NCBI GenBank assembly: GCA_904501675.1
Contig: CAJGCL010000019.1
Coordinates: 1-22,079 of the forward strand
DNA: 22,079 bases
Reading direction: 5' to 3'
Source of the DNA: Clostridiaceae bacterium
GTDB taxonomy: Bacteria > Bacillota > Clostridia > Oscillospirales > Acutalibacteraceae
In this document: positions 1-7,182 of the stretch, in pieces
Position numbering within the stretch: the first letter of the stretch is position 1
Layout: each line of letters opens with the position of its first letter
Notes under the pieces: generated by a model
Database searches by the model: none
What the model was told of the DNA's origin: nothing
Seen by the model: only the letters and a program-made list of their open reading frames with translations
Translations under genes and position numbers: made by a program

Positions 1-767
1 ACTCTGAGATTTATTGCGTTAAGAATATCTCTTGCGGCATAAATCTCTTTAACAGGAGAATCAGTTATAGAAACGCGGATTGTATCACCAATACCTTTGA
101 GAAGAAGTGAACCGATACCAATTGATGATTTAACAAGAGAGTTTCTTTCTGTACCTGCTTCTGTAACACCAAGATGCAAGGGATAATCGCACCTTTCAGC
201 AACTAAAGAATAGGCTTTAACCATATTCTCAACATCTGATGATTTTATTGAAATTACTGTATTATAGAAATCACAGTCTTCAAGCATTTTAACGTGACGG
301 AAGGCGCTTTCAACCATAGCTTCAGGCGTTGCCCCACCAAACTTTTCAAGCAATTCTTTCTCAACAGAGCCTGAGTTAACGCCAATTCTTATAGGAACAT
401 TTTTAAGAGCGCAAGCATCAGCAACCGCCGCAACCCTATCCTGTGAGCCGATATTACCTGGGTTAATACGGATTTTATCTACACCTGCCGCAAGACTTTC
501 GAGAGCTAATTTATAATCAAAATGAATGTCTGCAACCAAAGGTATTGATGAATTCTCTTTAAGTTTACTAAGAACCTTAACTGCCTCCATATTAGGCACA
601 GCCATTCTCACAATTTCGCAGCCTACTTTCTCTAACGCCTTAAGCTGAGAAAGGTTTTTCTCAAAATCTTCTGCAGGAGCATTAAGCATTGACTGAATTG
701 CAATAGGAGCATCTCCGCCGATTTTAACATTACCTACATTTACTTGCCTTGTTATACGTCTAAGCAT
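1..767 (-). CDS. ispG: 4-hydroxy-3-methylbut-2-enyl diphosphate synthase (IspG/GcpE), C-terminus off the window
   Basis: IspG is the iron-sulfur enzyme that reduces MEcPP to HMBPP, the penultimate step of the MEP isoprenoid pathway in the cytoplasm. About 255 residues are visible: the N-terminal TIM-barrel part, starting MLRRITRQVNVGNVKIGG and including an AVPNMEAVKVL segment, the VADIHFDYKLAL strand, KIRINPGNIG, PIRIGVNSGS and LGVTEAG. These are characteristic IspG barrel segments. The C-terminal domain with the three cluster cysteines lies beyond position 1, so completeness cannot be judged. ATG at 767 is preferred because GGTG lies about 7 nt upstream; an alternative in-frame ATG at 779 would overlap the rseP stop by one base. 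It is the last visible gene of the pyrH-to-ispG operon. The segment after the QSM motif reads LNAPAED rather than the more usual TNT-type sequence. Confidence 0.93.
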   Translation of the reverse strand, partial: MLRRITRQVNVGNVKIGGDAPIAIQSMLNAPAEDFEKNLSQLKALEKVGCEIVRMAVPNMEAVKVLSKLKENSSIPLVADIHFDYKLALESLAAGVDKIRINPGNIGSQDRVAAVADACALKNVPIRIGVNSGSVEKELLEKFGGATPEAMVESAFRHVKMLEDCDFYNTVISIKSSDVENMVKAYSLVAERCDYPLHLGVTEAGTERNSLVKSSIGIGSLLLKGIGDTIRVSITDSPVKEIYAARDILNAINLR

Positions 768-778
768 ATTAATCACCA

Positions 779-1876
779 TTAAAACTGTTTTATAATATCA
801 CTGACTGTTATTACCGCCATAAGAATAAGAAGAAGCACAAGACCAACTGTATGAACCTTACCTTCTTTATCTGCAGGAATAGGTTTTCTTCTTATCATTT
901 CAATAAAAATAAAGAAAAGTCTGCCACCATCAAGAGCCGGTAGAGGAAGAAGGTTGAAAACACCAACATTTATTGTAATCATCGATAAGAAGTTAAGTGC
1001 AGTTAAAATTTTATCTTTAAAAGCTTCCGGCTCTGCTGTTGATTGAGCGATTGCAGAAATGGTACCTATAGGACCAGAAACATCTTTCATACCATACTTA
1101 CCAGTAAAAATATCAACAACACTAAGTCTTACCATCTGCACAATAGAAGCAGAATCAAGAAATGCATTTTTCAAGACATTTGAAAAAGACGGTTCTTCAC
1201 CAACAAGAATAAAGTCCTGAGAGATGTACTGCCTACCTTCATATTCGAATTGTTGAAAAGTTACACCTTTCAATTCAACTTTCTCGCCATCTCTACGAAC
1301 AACCATATTTATTTTGTTATCTGTATCGCGGACAAGGTTGAATGCAATACCTTTGTATGAATAAACGGGAGTATTATTTATTTCAATAATTTCGTCTCCG
1401 GCTTGCAAGCCTGAAGCTTCACTTGTTGCGTCAGGAAAAAAGCTGTGAACAACTCTTGTGCCAACAAGGTCGCTGCAAGAAAGGCAGATACCAACAACAA
1501 TAACGCCCAAAATCAAGTTAAGAATCGCACCTGCTGCAACAATAATAAAACGTTGATATGGAGGTTTTTTATTAAAGGCTCTTTCATCTGCACTATCTTC
1601 GTCCTCACCTTCCATACTAACGAAGCCACCTATAGGCAAAAGTCTTAGGGAATATGCTGTTTCCCCCTTTTTCTTAGAAATTATTTTAGGACCCATGCCT
1701 AAAGCAAACTCATTAACTTTAACTTTAAAAAGTTTTGCAAAAGAGAAATGACCAAATTCATGAATAGCTATAAGCAAGCCAAACAAGAATATTGCAAGAA
1801 GGTATGGCCACATACTACTCCAAAGAGCTAAAATTTTATCCAATACAGGTACACCACCAAAAAAAAAATCAAACAT
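779..1876 (-). CDS. rseP: RseP/RasP-type site-2 intramembrane zinc metalloprotease
   Basis: This is a membrane-embedded S2P-family protease of 365 aa that cleaves membrane-anchored substrates such as anti-sigma factors or signal-peptide remnants within the bilayer. Visible features are a first membrane segment around residues 23-45 that carries the HEFGH zinc motif at 39-43, a second membrane segment around 110-133, a PDZ-like domain around 135-205, the conserved SGPIGT segment at 267-272, the second catalytic motif NLLPLPALDGGR at 308-319 with the zinc-ligand aspartate at 316, and a last hydrophobic helix near 343-360. Length is close to the usual short Firmicute form. The start overlaps the end of dxr by 8 bp, which suggests translational coupling. 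Codons 3-6 contain an uninterrupted run of ten T. The neighbours dxr and ispG are the usual ones for this protease. The substrate cannot be told from sequence. Confidence 0.95.
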   Translation of the reverse strand: MFDFFFGGVPVLDKILALWSSMWPYLLAIFLFGLLIAIHEFGHFSFAKLFKVKVNEFALGMGPKIISKKKGETAYSLRLLPIGGFVSMEGEDEDSADERAFNKKPPYQRFIIVAAGAILNLILGVIVVGICLSCSDLVGTRVVHSFFPDATSEASGLQAGDEIIEINNTPVYSYKGIAFNLVRDTDNKINMVVRRDGEKVELKGVTFQQFEYEGRQYISQDFILVGEEPSFSNVLKNAFLDSASIVQMVRLSVVDIFTGKYGMKDVSGPIGTISAIAQSTAEPEAFKDKILTALNFLSMITINVGVFNLLPLPALDGGRLFFIFIEMIRRKPIPADKEGKVHTVGLVLLLILMAVITVSDIIKQF

Positions 1877-3017
1877 TCGCTAATTCACGAACTTTTTCTC
1901 TCATAAGAGAATCGGTATTGTATACATCATCTAATGTATAATCGGGTTTATTTTCAGTATATTCTGCAGCTTCGGAAATAAGCCTTGGGATATCTGTAAA
2001 TGATATTTTACCCTGCCTGAAAAGAAGGTTAGCTTCTTCATTAGCACAATTCACTGCAGCAGGATATAAACCGCCTTTTTTAATAGCGTTACGGCAAATG
2101 TCCATACAAGGGAACGTTTCGTAATCAGGCTTATAGAAACTAAGATTGCCAATTTCCCACAAATCAAGCTGTTTTTCAGGAGAAGGGAATCTATCAGGAT
2201 ATGTTATCGCAAACTGAATAGGAAGCCTCATATCAGGATGACCTAACTGCGCAATAACAGAATTATCGCTATATTCAATAAGAGAATGAACTATACTCTC
2301 TCTATGAACAACAATATCAATCATATCGGGACTAACATCAAATAACCATACAGCTTCAATAAGTTCAAGACCTTTATTGAACATTGTTGCACTATCTATG
2401 GTAATTTTTTGTCCCATAGACCAGCTTGGATGCTTTAAAGCATCAGCAAGAGTAACCTTCTCTAATTCATCTTTAGTTTTACCAAAGAAAGGTCCACCTG
2501 AAGCAGTAAGAACAATTCTTTTAAGCGCATGATTTCTTGGAGAACCTAAAAGGCACTGAAAAATTGCTGAATGTTCACTATCAACAGGCAAAATTGCAAC
2601 ATTGTTTTTCTTTGCGGCATCAGTAACAAGCTTACCACCGGCAACAAGTGTTTCTTTATTAGCAAGAGCAATTGTTTTACCTGCGTTGATTGCATCAAGA
2701 GTAGGCTTAAGACCCGCCATACCAACAACAGAGTTAAGCGTTATATCGCCTTTCGCCTCTGAAGCACAGAACGAAACGCCTTCTATACCGCTAAGAATTT
2801 TAACAGGTAAATCTTTTACTCTTTGTTTTAAATCATTTGCAGCTTTCTCATCTACAAGAGCAGCGTATTCTGGTTTGAATTCACGTATCTGATTTTCGAT
2901 TATATCAACATTTGAATAAGCAGTAAGAGCTTCTATTTTGTAACCATGCTCTCTTGCAACATCAAGAGTCTGAAGCCCTATTGAACCTGTTGAACCTAAT
3001 AAATTAATTCTTTTCAT
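1869..3017 (-). CDS. dxr: 1-deoxy-D-xylulose 5-phosphate reductoisomerase (DXR)
   Basis: DXR rearranges and reduces DXP to MEP with NADPH, the first committed step of the MEP isoprenoid pathway. The 382 aa protein is full length. It has the N-terminal NADPH-binding GSTGSIG at residues 8-14, ANKETLVAGG around 119-128, the metal-binding PVDSEHSA with Asp146 and Glu148, the ASGGPF loop near 172-177, KHPSWSMG with His196, and NKGLE with Glu218 completing the metal site. The ATG is preceded by AAAGGTG that overlaps the end of cdsA, with a 9-nt gap between the genes. The 3' end overlaps rseP by 8 bp. It shares the operon with uppS and ispG, so three isoprenoid genes are co-transcribed. Confidence 0.97.
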   Translation of the reverse strand: MKRINLLGSTGSIGLQTLDVAREHGYKIEALTAYSNVDIIENQIREFKPEYAALVDEKAANDLKQRVKDLPVKILSGIEGVSFCASEAKGDITLNSVVGMAGLKPTLDAINAGKTIALANKETLVAGGKLVTDAAKKNNVAILPVDSEHSAIFQCLLGSPRNHALKRIVLTASGGPFFGKTKDELEKVTLADALKHPSWSMGQKITIDSATMFNKGLELIEAVWLFDVSPDMIDIVVHRESIVHSLIEYSDNSVIAQLGHPDMRLPIQFAITYPDRFPSPEKQLDLWEIGNLSFYKPDYETFPCMDICRNAIKKGGLYPAAVNCANEEANLLFRQGKISFTDIPRLISEAAEYTENKPDYTLDDVYNTDSLMREKVRELANV

Positions 3018-3026
3018 AAAACACCT

Positions 3027-3866
3027 TTATAAATTATTAACAAGGCAAATTGATGCGTATAAAACAGGCATTACAAATAATGCACTATCAAATCTATCCA
3101 TTATACCGCCGTGACCGGGAAGAAGTTTACCGAAATCCTTAATTCCGAAATTGCGTTTTATTGTTGATGCTGCAAGGTCACCAAACATACTGATAACCGA
3201 AAGAACAACACTAAGTATTGCTATTGCAGGATAAGATATAATGCTCTCGCCTTCAAAGAAGAAGCGTTTGAAAACAAAGAGAAGCAGTAAATTCAAGAGC
3301 ATTGCTCCAACAACGCCACCTATAGCACCCTCAACAGATTTTTTAGGACTGATTTTAGGGCATAACTTATGTTTACCCAATTTACTTCCCACAAAATATG
3401 CGAATGTATCTGTCATCCAAGCAGCAAAGAAAGAGAGGATGACGAGGAAGATACCGTCTATTTTAGTGAAACCCTCTATATATCTGTCAATATCCCTGAA
3501 AATTATCATAAGGGAAAAAGAAAACGGAACACAAACGGATGCAAAAATTGCTATTACTGCCTGTTCAAATTTAGTACTCTCAAATTTTAATAGCATAAAA
3601 ATAAATATAAGTACAACATAAAGGCAACCTATTGGAGCAACAGGAACAGAAATGTCAAAATGAGCAATAAACGGAACAACTATTGATACAACAAGACTTG
3701 ATGCAATTATAAACTTATTTTTCAATCCAACTGCCTTTTCAATTTCCCAAACTGCTATTCCTGAAAGAAGAGCAACAAAAACAGGGAAAACGAAAGTATT
3801 CATCAAAAGCATTCCGCCGATAAATACTATTCCAAATAAAAGCGCTGTTATAACTCTTTGTTTCAT
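3027..3866 (-). CDS. cdsA: Phosphatidate cytidylyltransferase (CDP-diglyceride synthase)
   Basis: CdsA makes CDP-diacylglycerol from phosphatidate and CTP and is the gateway to phosphatidylglycerol and other phospholipids. The protein is strongly hydrophobic with about seven or eight membrane segments, and the C-terminal family signature is intact (STIKRNFGIKDFGK followed by LLPGHGGIMDRFDS). An upstream in-frame GTG at 3875 is possible, but it lies inside the AGGTGG Shine-Dalgarno sequence (3872-3877). The ATG at 3866, 5 nt after that motif, is therefore chosen, giving 279 aa. It is separated from the upstream uppS by 89 bp, the largest gap in the operon, which contains a hairpin and a dyad. 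It continues into dxr after 9 nt. Confidence 0.95.
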   Translation of the reverse strand: MKQRVITALLFGIVFIGGMLLMNTFVFPVFVALLSGIAVWEIEKAVGLKNKFIIASSLVVSIVVPFIAHFDISVPVAPIGCLYVVLIFIFMLLKFESTKFEQAVIAIFASVCVPFSFSLMIIFRDIDRYIEGFTKIDGIFLVILSFFAAWMTDTFAYFVGSKLGKHKLCPKISPKKSVEGAIGGVVGAMLLNLLLLFVFKRFFFEGESIISYPAIAILSVVLSVISMFGDLAASTIKRNFGIKDFGKLLPGHGGIMDRFDSALFVMPVLYASICLVNNL

Positions 3867-3882
3867 AAAAACCACCTGAAAT

Positions 3883-3898
3883 GATAATGTATATTATC
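3883..3898. repeat. Short dyad GATAAT-4-ATTATC upstream of cdsA
   Basis: Two perfect 6-bp inverted arms (3883-3888 and 3893-3898) flank a 4-bp centre, ending 5 bp before the cdsA Shine-Dalgarno sequence. It could be a protein-binding site or a small RNA hairpin near the ribosome binding site, or it may be chance in AT-rich DNA. Confidence 0.4.
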
Positions 3899-3913
3899 CC
3901 TCGAAAAGCCGTT

Positions 3914-3944
3914 AAAATCCGTATGCTGAAAGCAAACGGATTTT
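3914..3944. repeat. Hairpin-forming inverted repeat between uppS and cdsA
   Basis: A perfect 9-bp stem (AAAATCCGT at 3914-3922 with ACGGATTTT at 3936-3944) encloses an inner TGC/GCA stem (3924-3926 and 3932-3934) with a TGAAA loop. In the operon direction (minus) it is not followed by a strong T tract, so it is not a standard terminator; in the plus direction it ends in TTTTT. It could be a weak attenuator, an RNA processing or stability element, or a partial terminator. Confidence 0.6.
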
Positions 3945-3955
3945 TCGAAATTTAA

Positions 3956-4687
3956 TTATACACCGCCGAATCGACGATTTCTTTTTTGAAAATCTCTGAT
4001 AATATCGTTAACATTTTCTTCAGTAAAATCAGGCCACAAAATATCTGAATACCAGAATTCAGAATATGCTGACTGCCACTGAAGGAAGTTAGATAACCTA
4101 TATTCACCACTTGGTCTGACAATAATATCAGGATCAGGTTGACCTGCGGTATATATATTCTCGCTTACGGTTTGCTCTGTTATATCATCAACAGAAAGCT
4201 CGCCGCATTGAACCTTACGGGCAATTTCCTTTACTGCATGAGTAATTTCAGCCCTGCCACCGTAATTGAGAGCGATATTAACAGTAATCTTACTATACTT
4301 GTTTGATTTTTTCTCAGCCTTTTCAATAAGCTTTAATAAATCTTTTGGCAAGCCTTCTCTTTCGCCTATAAAGCGTATACGAGACTGACGGATATCGTTC
4401 TCACGCTCTCTATCGTCTGCTTCAAGAAGATATTCTTTGAAAAGCTTCATAAGAGCCTGAACCTCGGATTTTGGCCTATTCCAATTTTCAGTAGAAAAAG
4501 CATAAAAGGTTACATGCTTAATGCCGATATCCGCACAATATTCGGTTATGCGACGAAAAACTTTTGCGCCTGCCTTATGGCCTTCGCTACGTTCAAGCCC
4601 TCTTTGCTTTGCCCACCTACCATTACCATCCATAATAAAAGCAATATGCTGAGGTAAAACATCAAACTCAGGTAAATTATTTGCCAT
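3956..4687 (-). CDS. uppS: Isoprenyl transferase (undecaprenyl diphosphate synthase)
   Basis: This cis-prenyltransferase condenses isopentenyl diphosphate units onto farnesyl diphosphate to make the C55 lipid carrier precursor for peptidoglycan and wall polymers. The 243 aa protein has the family start HIAFIMDGNGRWA with the catalytic Mg-binding Asp20, GHKAG near 36-40, the FSTENW segment, and the C-terminal RPSGEYRLSNFLQWQ and AYSEFWYSDILWPDF motifs that contribute to substrate binding and dimerisation. The length is typical. The ATG at 4687 is 2 nt after the frr stop. Position downstream of frr and upstream of cdsA/dxr is the standard bacterial order. Confidence 0.97.
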   Translation of the reverse strand: MANNLPEFDVLPQHIAFIMDGNGRWAKQRGLERSEGHKAGAKVFRRITEYCADIGIKHVTFYAFSTENWNRPKSEVQALMKLFKEYLLEADDRERENDIRQSRIRFIGEREGLPKDLLKLIEKAEKKSNKYSKITVNIALNYGGRAEITHAVKEIARKVQCGELSVDDITEQTVSENIYTAGQPDPDIIVRPSGEYRLSNFLQWQSAYSEFWYSDILWPDFTEENVNDIIRDFQKRNRRFGGV

Positions 4688-4689
4688 AA

Positions 4690-5244
4690 TTAGATTTCCA
4701 TTATTTCCTTTGTTTTAGCATCTGCAACTTCATCAATTTTCTTGATGAATTCGTCTGTAATCTTCTGGATTTTTTCTTCTGCATATTTCTGATCATCTTC
4801 AGTAATTTCAGAATTCTTCTTTTTTGCCTTGATTTTATCAATGCAATCTCTTCTGATATTACGAACACCAACCTTTGCATCTTCAGCAAACTGAGAAACT
4901 TCTTTTGAAATCTGTTTTCTTCGTTCCTCTGTAAGTGCAGGGAAAACAAGACGGATAACTCTGCCATCATTTGAAGGATTAATACCAATATCAGATGCCT
5001 GAATTGCCTTTTCAATAAGAGAAAGAGTTGAAGCATCCCATGGCTGAATTGCAAGAATTCTTGCTTCAGGAACAGAAATTGCTGCCATCTGGTTGATTGG
5101 TGTTGGGCAACCATAGTAGTCAACCTGAACCTTATCAAGAACAGCAGCGTTTGCACGACCTGCTCTGATACCATTATACTCATACTTAAGAGAAGAAATT
5201 GTTTTCTCCATTTTTTCTTTTGCTAAACTGAATACTGATTCCAT
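4690..5244 (-). CDS. frr: Ribosome recycling factor
   Basis: RRF splits post-termination ribosomes together with EF-G. The 184 aa protein has the usual length and features: the long helical domain I segments (YNGIRAGRANAAVLDKV near the N-terminus, VRNIRRDCIDKIK in the C-terminal helix), the domain II beta region (VDYYGCPTPINQMAAISVPEARILAIQPWD), and IGINPSNDGRVIRLVFPALTEERR. GGAGG lies upstream of the ATG at 5244. It sits between pyrH (32-nt gap) and uppS (2-nt gap), a highly conserved arrangement. Confidence 0.98.
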   Translation of the reverse strand: MESVFSLAKEKMEKTISSLKYEYNGIRAGRANAAVLDKVQVDYYGCPTPINQMAAISVPEARILAIQPWDASTLSLIEKAIQASDIGINPSNDGRVIRLVFPALTEERRKQISKEVSQFAEDAKVGVRNIRRDCIDKIKAKKKNSEITEDDQKYAEEKIQKITDEFIKKIDEVADAKTKEIMEI

Positions 5245-5276
5245 AAAAATACCTCCGGAATTTATTTAAAGTTTAA

Positions 5277-5987
5277 TTATGAATTTGTAACAACAGTGCC
5301 TGTATTTTCACCGCAAACCGCTCTGTTAATATTTTCTGGGTCATTAAGATTGAAAACAAGAATCGGAATATTGTTTTCCTGACAGATAGCTGCAGCTGCA
5401 GTATCCATAACAGCAAGATGTCTTTCAAGAAGCTCATTATGAGTAATTCTGTCGAACTTCACAGCATCGCTGAACTTATTCGGATCTTTATCGTAAATGC
5501 CATCAACATTAGTGGCTTTAAGATAAACGTCTGCATTAATCTGTGCTGCTCTGAGAGCTGCACCAGAGTCTGTTGAGAAGAACGGATTACCTGTTCCACC
5601 TGCAAAAATAACAACTCTGCCTTTTTCGAGGTGAGAAACAGCTTTATCACGCATAAATGTTTCAACAACACCTGTAATCTGCACTGCAGACATAACTCGC
5701 GCTTCAACTCCTATATCAAGGAAGCCCTGCTGAAGAGCAAGAGAATTCATAACAGTTGCAAGCATACCGATACTGTCTGCTCTTGTTCTGTCCATATCAC
5801 CACTACTGCGTCCGCGCCAGAAATTACCGCCACCAACAACAATGCCTACCTGAACACCTTTATCTGTAACTTTTTTAATGTTAAGACAAACATCGTTGAT
5901 AACATTAAAATCAAACCCATGGCCTGCATCGCCTGCAAGAACCTCACCACTAACTTTAAGAAGAAGTCGTTTATAAACGGGTTCCAT
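5277..5987 (-). CDS. pyrH: UMP kinase
   Basis: PyrH phosphorylates UMP to UDP with ATP, feeding pyrimidine nucleotide and cell-wall precursor supply; it belongs to the amino-acid-kinase fold. The 236 aa protein carries LLLKVSGEVLAG at the N-terminus, the GIVVGGGNFWRG glycine loop, DRTRADSIGMLATVMN, the GTGNPFFSTDSGAALRA segment and YDKDPNKF. All are typical of bacterial UMP kinase. The ATG at 5987 follows AAAGGGGA. It is the first gene of the operon; the rpsB-tsf genes that often precede pyrH are absent and spo0A lies upstream in the same orientation, separated by a terminator. Confidence 0.97.
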   Translation of the reverse strand: MEPVYKRLLLKVSGEVLAGDAGHGFDFNVINDVCLNIKKVTDKGVQVGIVVGGGNFWRGRSSGDMDRTRADSIGMLATVMNSLALQQGFLDIGVEARVMSAVQITGVVETFMRDKAVSHLEKGRVVIFAGGTGNPFFSTDSGAALRAAQINADVYLKATNVDGIYDKDPNKFSDAVKFDRITHNELLERHLAVMDTAAAAICQENNIPILVFNLNDPENINRAVCGENTGTVVTNS

Positions 5988-6034
5988 AATATTTCCCCTT
6001 TCAACCGCAAAACACGGTATAATTTATCTATATT

Positions 6035-6063
6035 ATTTTACAATAAATGTAAACGCTTGTAAA
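6035..6063 (-). promoter_or_regulatory. Putative sigma-A promoter of the pyrH operon
   Basis: On the minus strand TTTACA (6058-6063) and TAAAAT (6035-6040) are separated by exactly 17 bp, downstream of the spo0A terminator and about 48 bp upstream of the pyrH start. A dyad, TTTACA-5-TGTAAA, overlaps the spacer and the -10 and could be an operator. No experimental support; AT-rich surroundings increase the chance of false matches. Confidence 0.6.
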
Positions 6064-6122
6064 TAGATAAATAACTAAAATTAATATTATATTTATATAT
6101 ATAATATACAACGCGATAAGAT

Positions 6123-6160
6123 AAAAAAAGAACTGACTTAACGGAAACATTAAGTCAGTT
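6123..6160 (-). terminator. Rho-independent terminator of spo0A
   Basis: On the minus strand a perfect 11-bp stem (plus-strand arms 6131-6141 and 6150-6160) with an 8-nt loop is followed within one base by seven T (plus-strand A run 6123-6129). It lies 9 bp after the spo0A stop codon and separates it from the pyrH operon. Confidence 0.93.
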
Positions 6161-6169
6161 ATATATTTA

Positions 6170-6934
6170 TCAGGATACGTATCTTTTTAACCTGATTTTA
6201 TCTGAAATCATTGCTACAAACTCTGAATTTGTTGGTTTACCGCGTTGAGACTGAATTGTGTAACCAAAATACGAATTCAAAACATCTACATCTCCCCTAT
6301 CCCATGCTACTTCAATACCATGACGGATTGCTCTTTCAACGCGAGACGATGTACTTTTGAAATTCTTTGCAACAGTCGGATACAAAACCTTTGTAACCGA
6401 ATTCAACATTTCAGGATCTTCAACCGTAAGGCGTATAGCTTCACGAACATATTGATACCCCTTTATGTGTGCAGGGACACCAATTTGATGAAGAATTTCT
6501 GTAATAACAACATTCAAATCTTTCCGCTCTTCGTAACGAGCGCCAACACCTACACTTTTCCAACTCGAAAGCTGGAAAATTCTTTCAGCAACCAATTGAG
6601 GCTCGATAGGCTTGAGAAAGAAATAATCAACGCCGCATTTGGTTATTTCTCTCTGAAAATTAGGGTTATCAATACTCGACATTACTACAATGAGTGGCCT
6701 TTTTACGGGATCTTTGGCATTAAGGCGTGAAATAACACCCATAGCATCAACATGTTGCAAAAAAGCATCCATAATTAAAATATCGGGATATGATTCTTCG
6801 TAAATCCGCAACAATTCAATTCCGTTTTTGGAACACAGCTTAACGTCCATTTTATTATTCCGCAATACAGACGCAAGTTTTTGTGTTGCTTCATCTTTTT
6901 CGTCTGTTAATAAAACAGACAAATTTTTTATCAT
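6170..6934 (-). CDS. spo0A: Spo0A, master regulator of sporulation
   Basis: Spo0A is the phosphorelay response regulator that binds 0A boxes and commits the cell to sporulation. An N-terminal receiver domain (about 5-120) carries the acidic pair Asp11-Glu12, the phospho-acceptor in ILIMDAFLQHVD (Asp56 with the start used here, the same number as in Bacillus subtilis), the Ser pair in VVMSS, and Lys108 in the LKP motif. The C-terminal domain has the diagnostic Spo0A helices ITEILHQIGVPAHIKGYQY, REAIRLTVEDPEMLNSVTK, TSSRVERAIRHGIEVAW and GKPTNSEFVAMISDKIRLK. An upstream GTG at 6943 lies within AGGAGGTG (6941-6948), so the ATG at 6934, 8 nt after AGGAGG, is chosen (254 aa). It is monocistronic, with its own promoter and terminator; the frequent neighbour spoIVB is absent. 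Confidence 0.98.
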   Translation of the reverse strand: MIKNLSVLLTDEKDEATQKLASVLRNNKMDVKLCSKNGIELLRIYEESYPDILIMDAFLQHVDAMGVISRLNAKDPVKRPLIVVMSSIDNPNFQREITKCGVDYFFLKPIEPQLVAERIFQLSSWKSVGVGARYEERKDLNVVITEILHQIGVPAHIKGYQYVREAIRLTVEDPEMLNSVTKVLYPTVAKNFKSTSSRVERAIRHGIEVAWDRGDVDVLNSYFGYTIQSQRGKPTNSEFVAMISDKIRLKRYVS

Positions 6935-6961
6935 TCGGAACACCTCCTACAAAGTGACTAA

Positions 6962-6990
6962 ATTGTACCACTAACAGCAAATTTATTCAA
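6962..6990 (-). promoter_or_regulatory. Putative sigma-A promoter of spo0A
   Basis: On the minus strand TTGAAT (6985-6990) and TACAAT (6962-6967) have a 17-bp spacer. The expected start near 6955 would give a leader of only about 20 nt containing the AGGAGG. I did not find a convincing sigma-H promoter (AGGA plus GAAT) elsewhere in 6944-7135. Confidence 0.6.
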
Positions 6991-7061
6991 TATAGTGAGA
7001 CAAATATCGTTACATTAAACAAAATAAATATAAATTAGCCCGTTGAAGAATCACCTTTTTC

Positions 7062-7117
7062 TTGTGAATTTGTTGATTTTTGTCGAAAGTTTTGACAATC
7101 AATACAACAATTCACAA
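7062..7117. repeat. Long imperfect inverted repeat upstream of spo0A
   Basis: The arms TTGTGAATTTGTTG (7062-7075) and CAACAATTCACAA (7105-7117) are complementary except for one extra base, and they enclose a second dyad with an exact 0A box. The two dyads are nested around nearly the same centre. It is located about 110-160 bp upstream of the expected spo0A transcription start and does not look like a terminator in either direction. Confidence 0.65.
7080..7098. promoter_or_regulatory. Paired 0A boxes (Spo0A binding site) upstream of spo0A
   Basis: TTGTCGAA at 7080-7087 on the plus strand matches the known Spo0A box consensus exactly. TTTGACAA at 7091-7098 is an inverted near-copy (one mismatch) 3 bp away. 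The pair suggests autoregulation of spo0A by its product; binding is inferred, not shown. Confidence 0.65.
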
Positions 7118-7135
7118 AAATTTGATTTAAAACGC

Positions 7136-7174
7136 AAAAAAACTCACAAAAAATAAACATTCTTGTGAGTTTTT
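7136..7174 (-). terminator. Rho-independent terminator of araA
   Basis: On the minus strand a stem of at least 9 bp (plus-strand arms AACTCACAA 7141-7149 and TTGTGAGTT 7163-7171, extendable by A-T pairs) is followed by seven T (plus-strand A run 7136-7142). It begins about 9 bp after the araA stop codon. Confidence 0.9.
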
Positions 7175-7182
7175 AATATATT

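Noticed and set aside
3241..3621. 126-codon plus-strand frame opposite cdsA
   Set aside because: It is antisense to a gene with an intact family signature and shows no domain or start signal.
4701..5183. 160-codon open frame in another minus-strand frame within frr
   Set aside because: It overlaps the conserved ribosome recycling factor completely and has a low-complexity, Leu/Gln/Lys-rich translation typical of an out-of-frame reading.
6944..7135. A sigma-H promoter for spo0A, as in Bacillus
   Set aside because: No AGGA-type -35 paired with a GAAT -10 at correct spacing was found; AAAGGTGATT near 7046-7057 is too weak.
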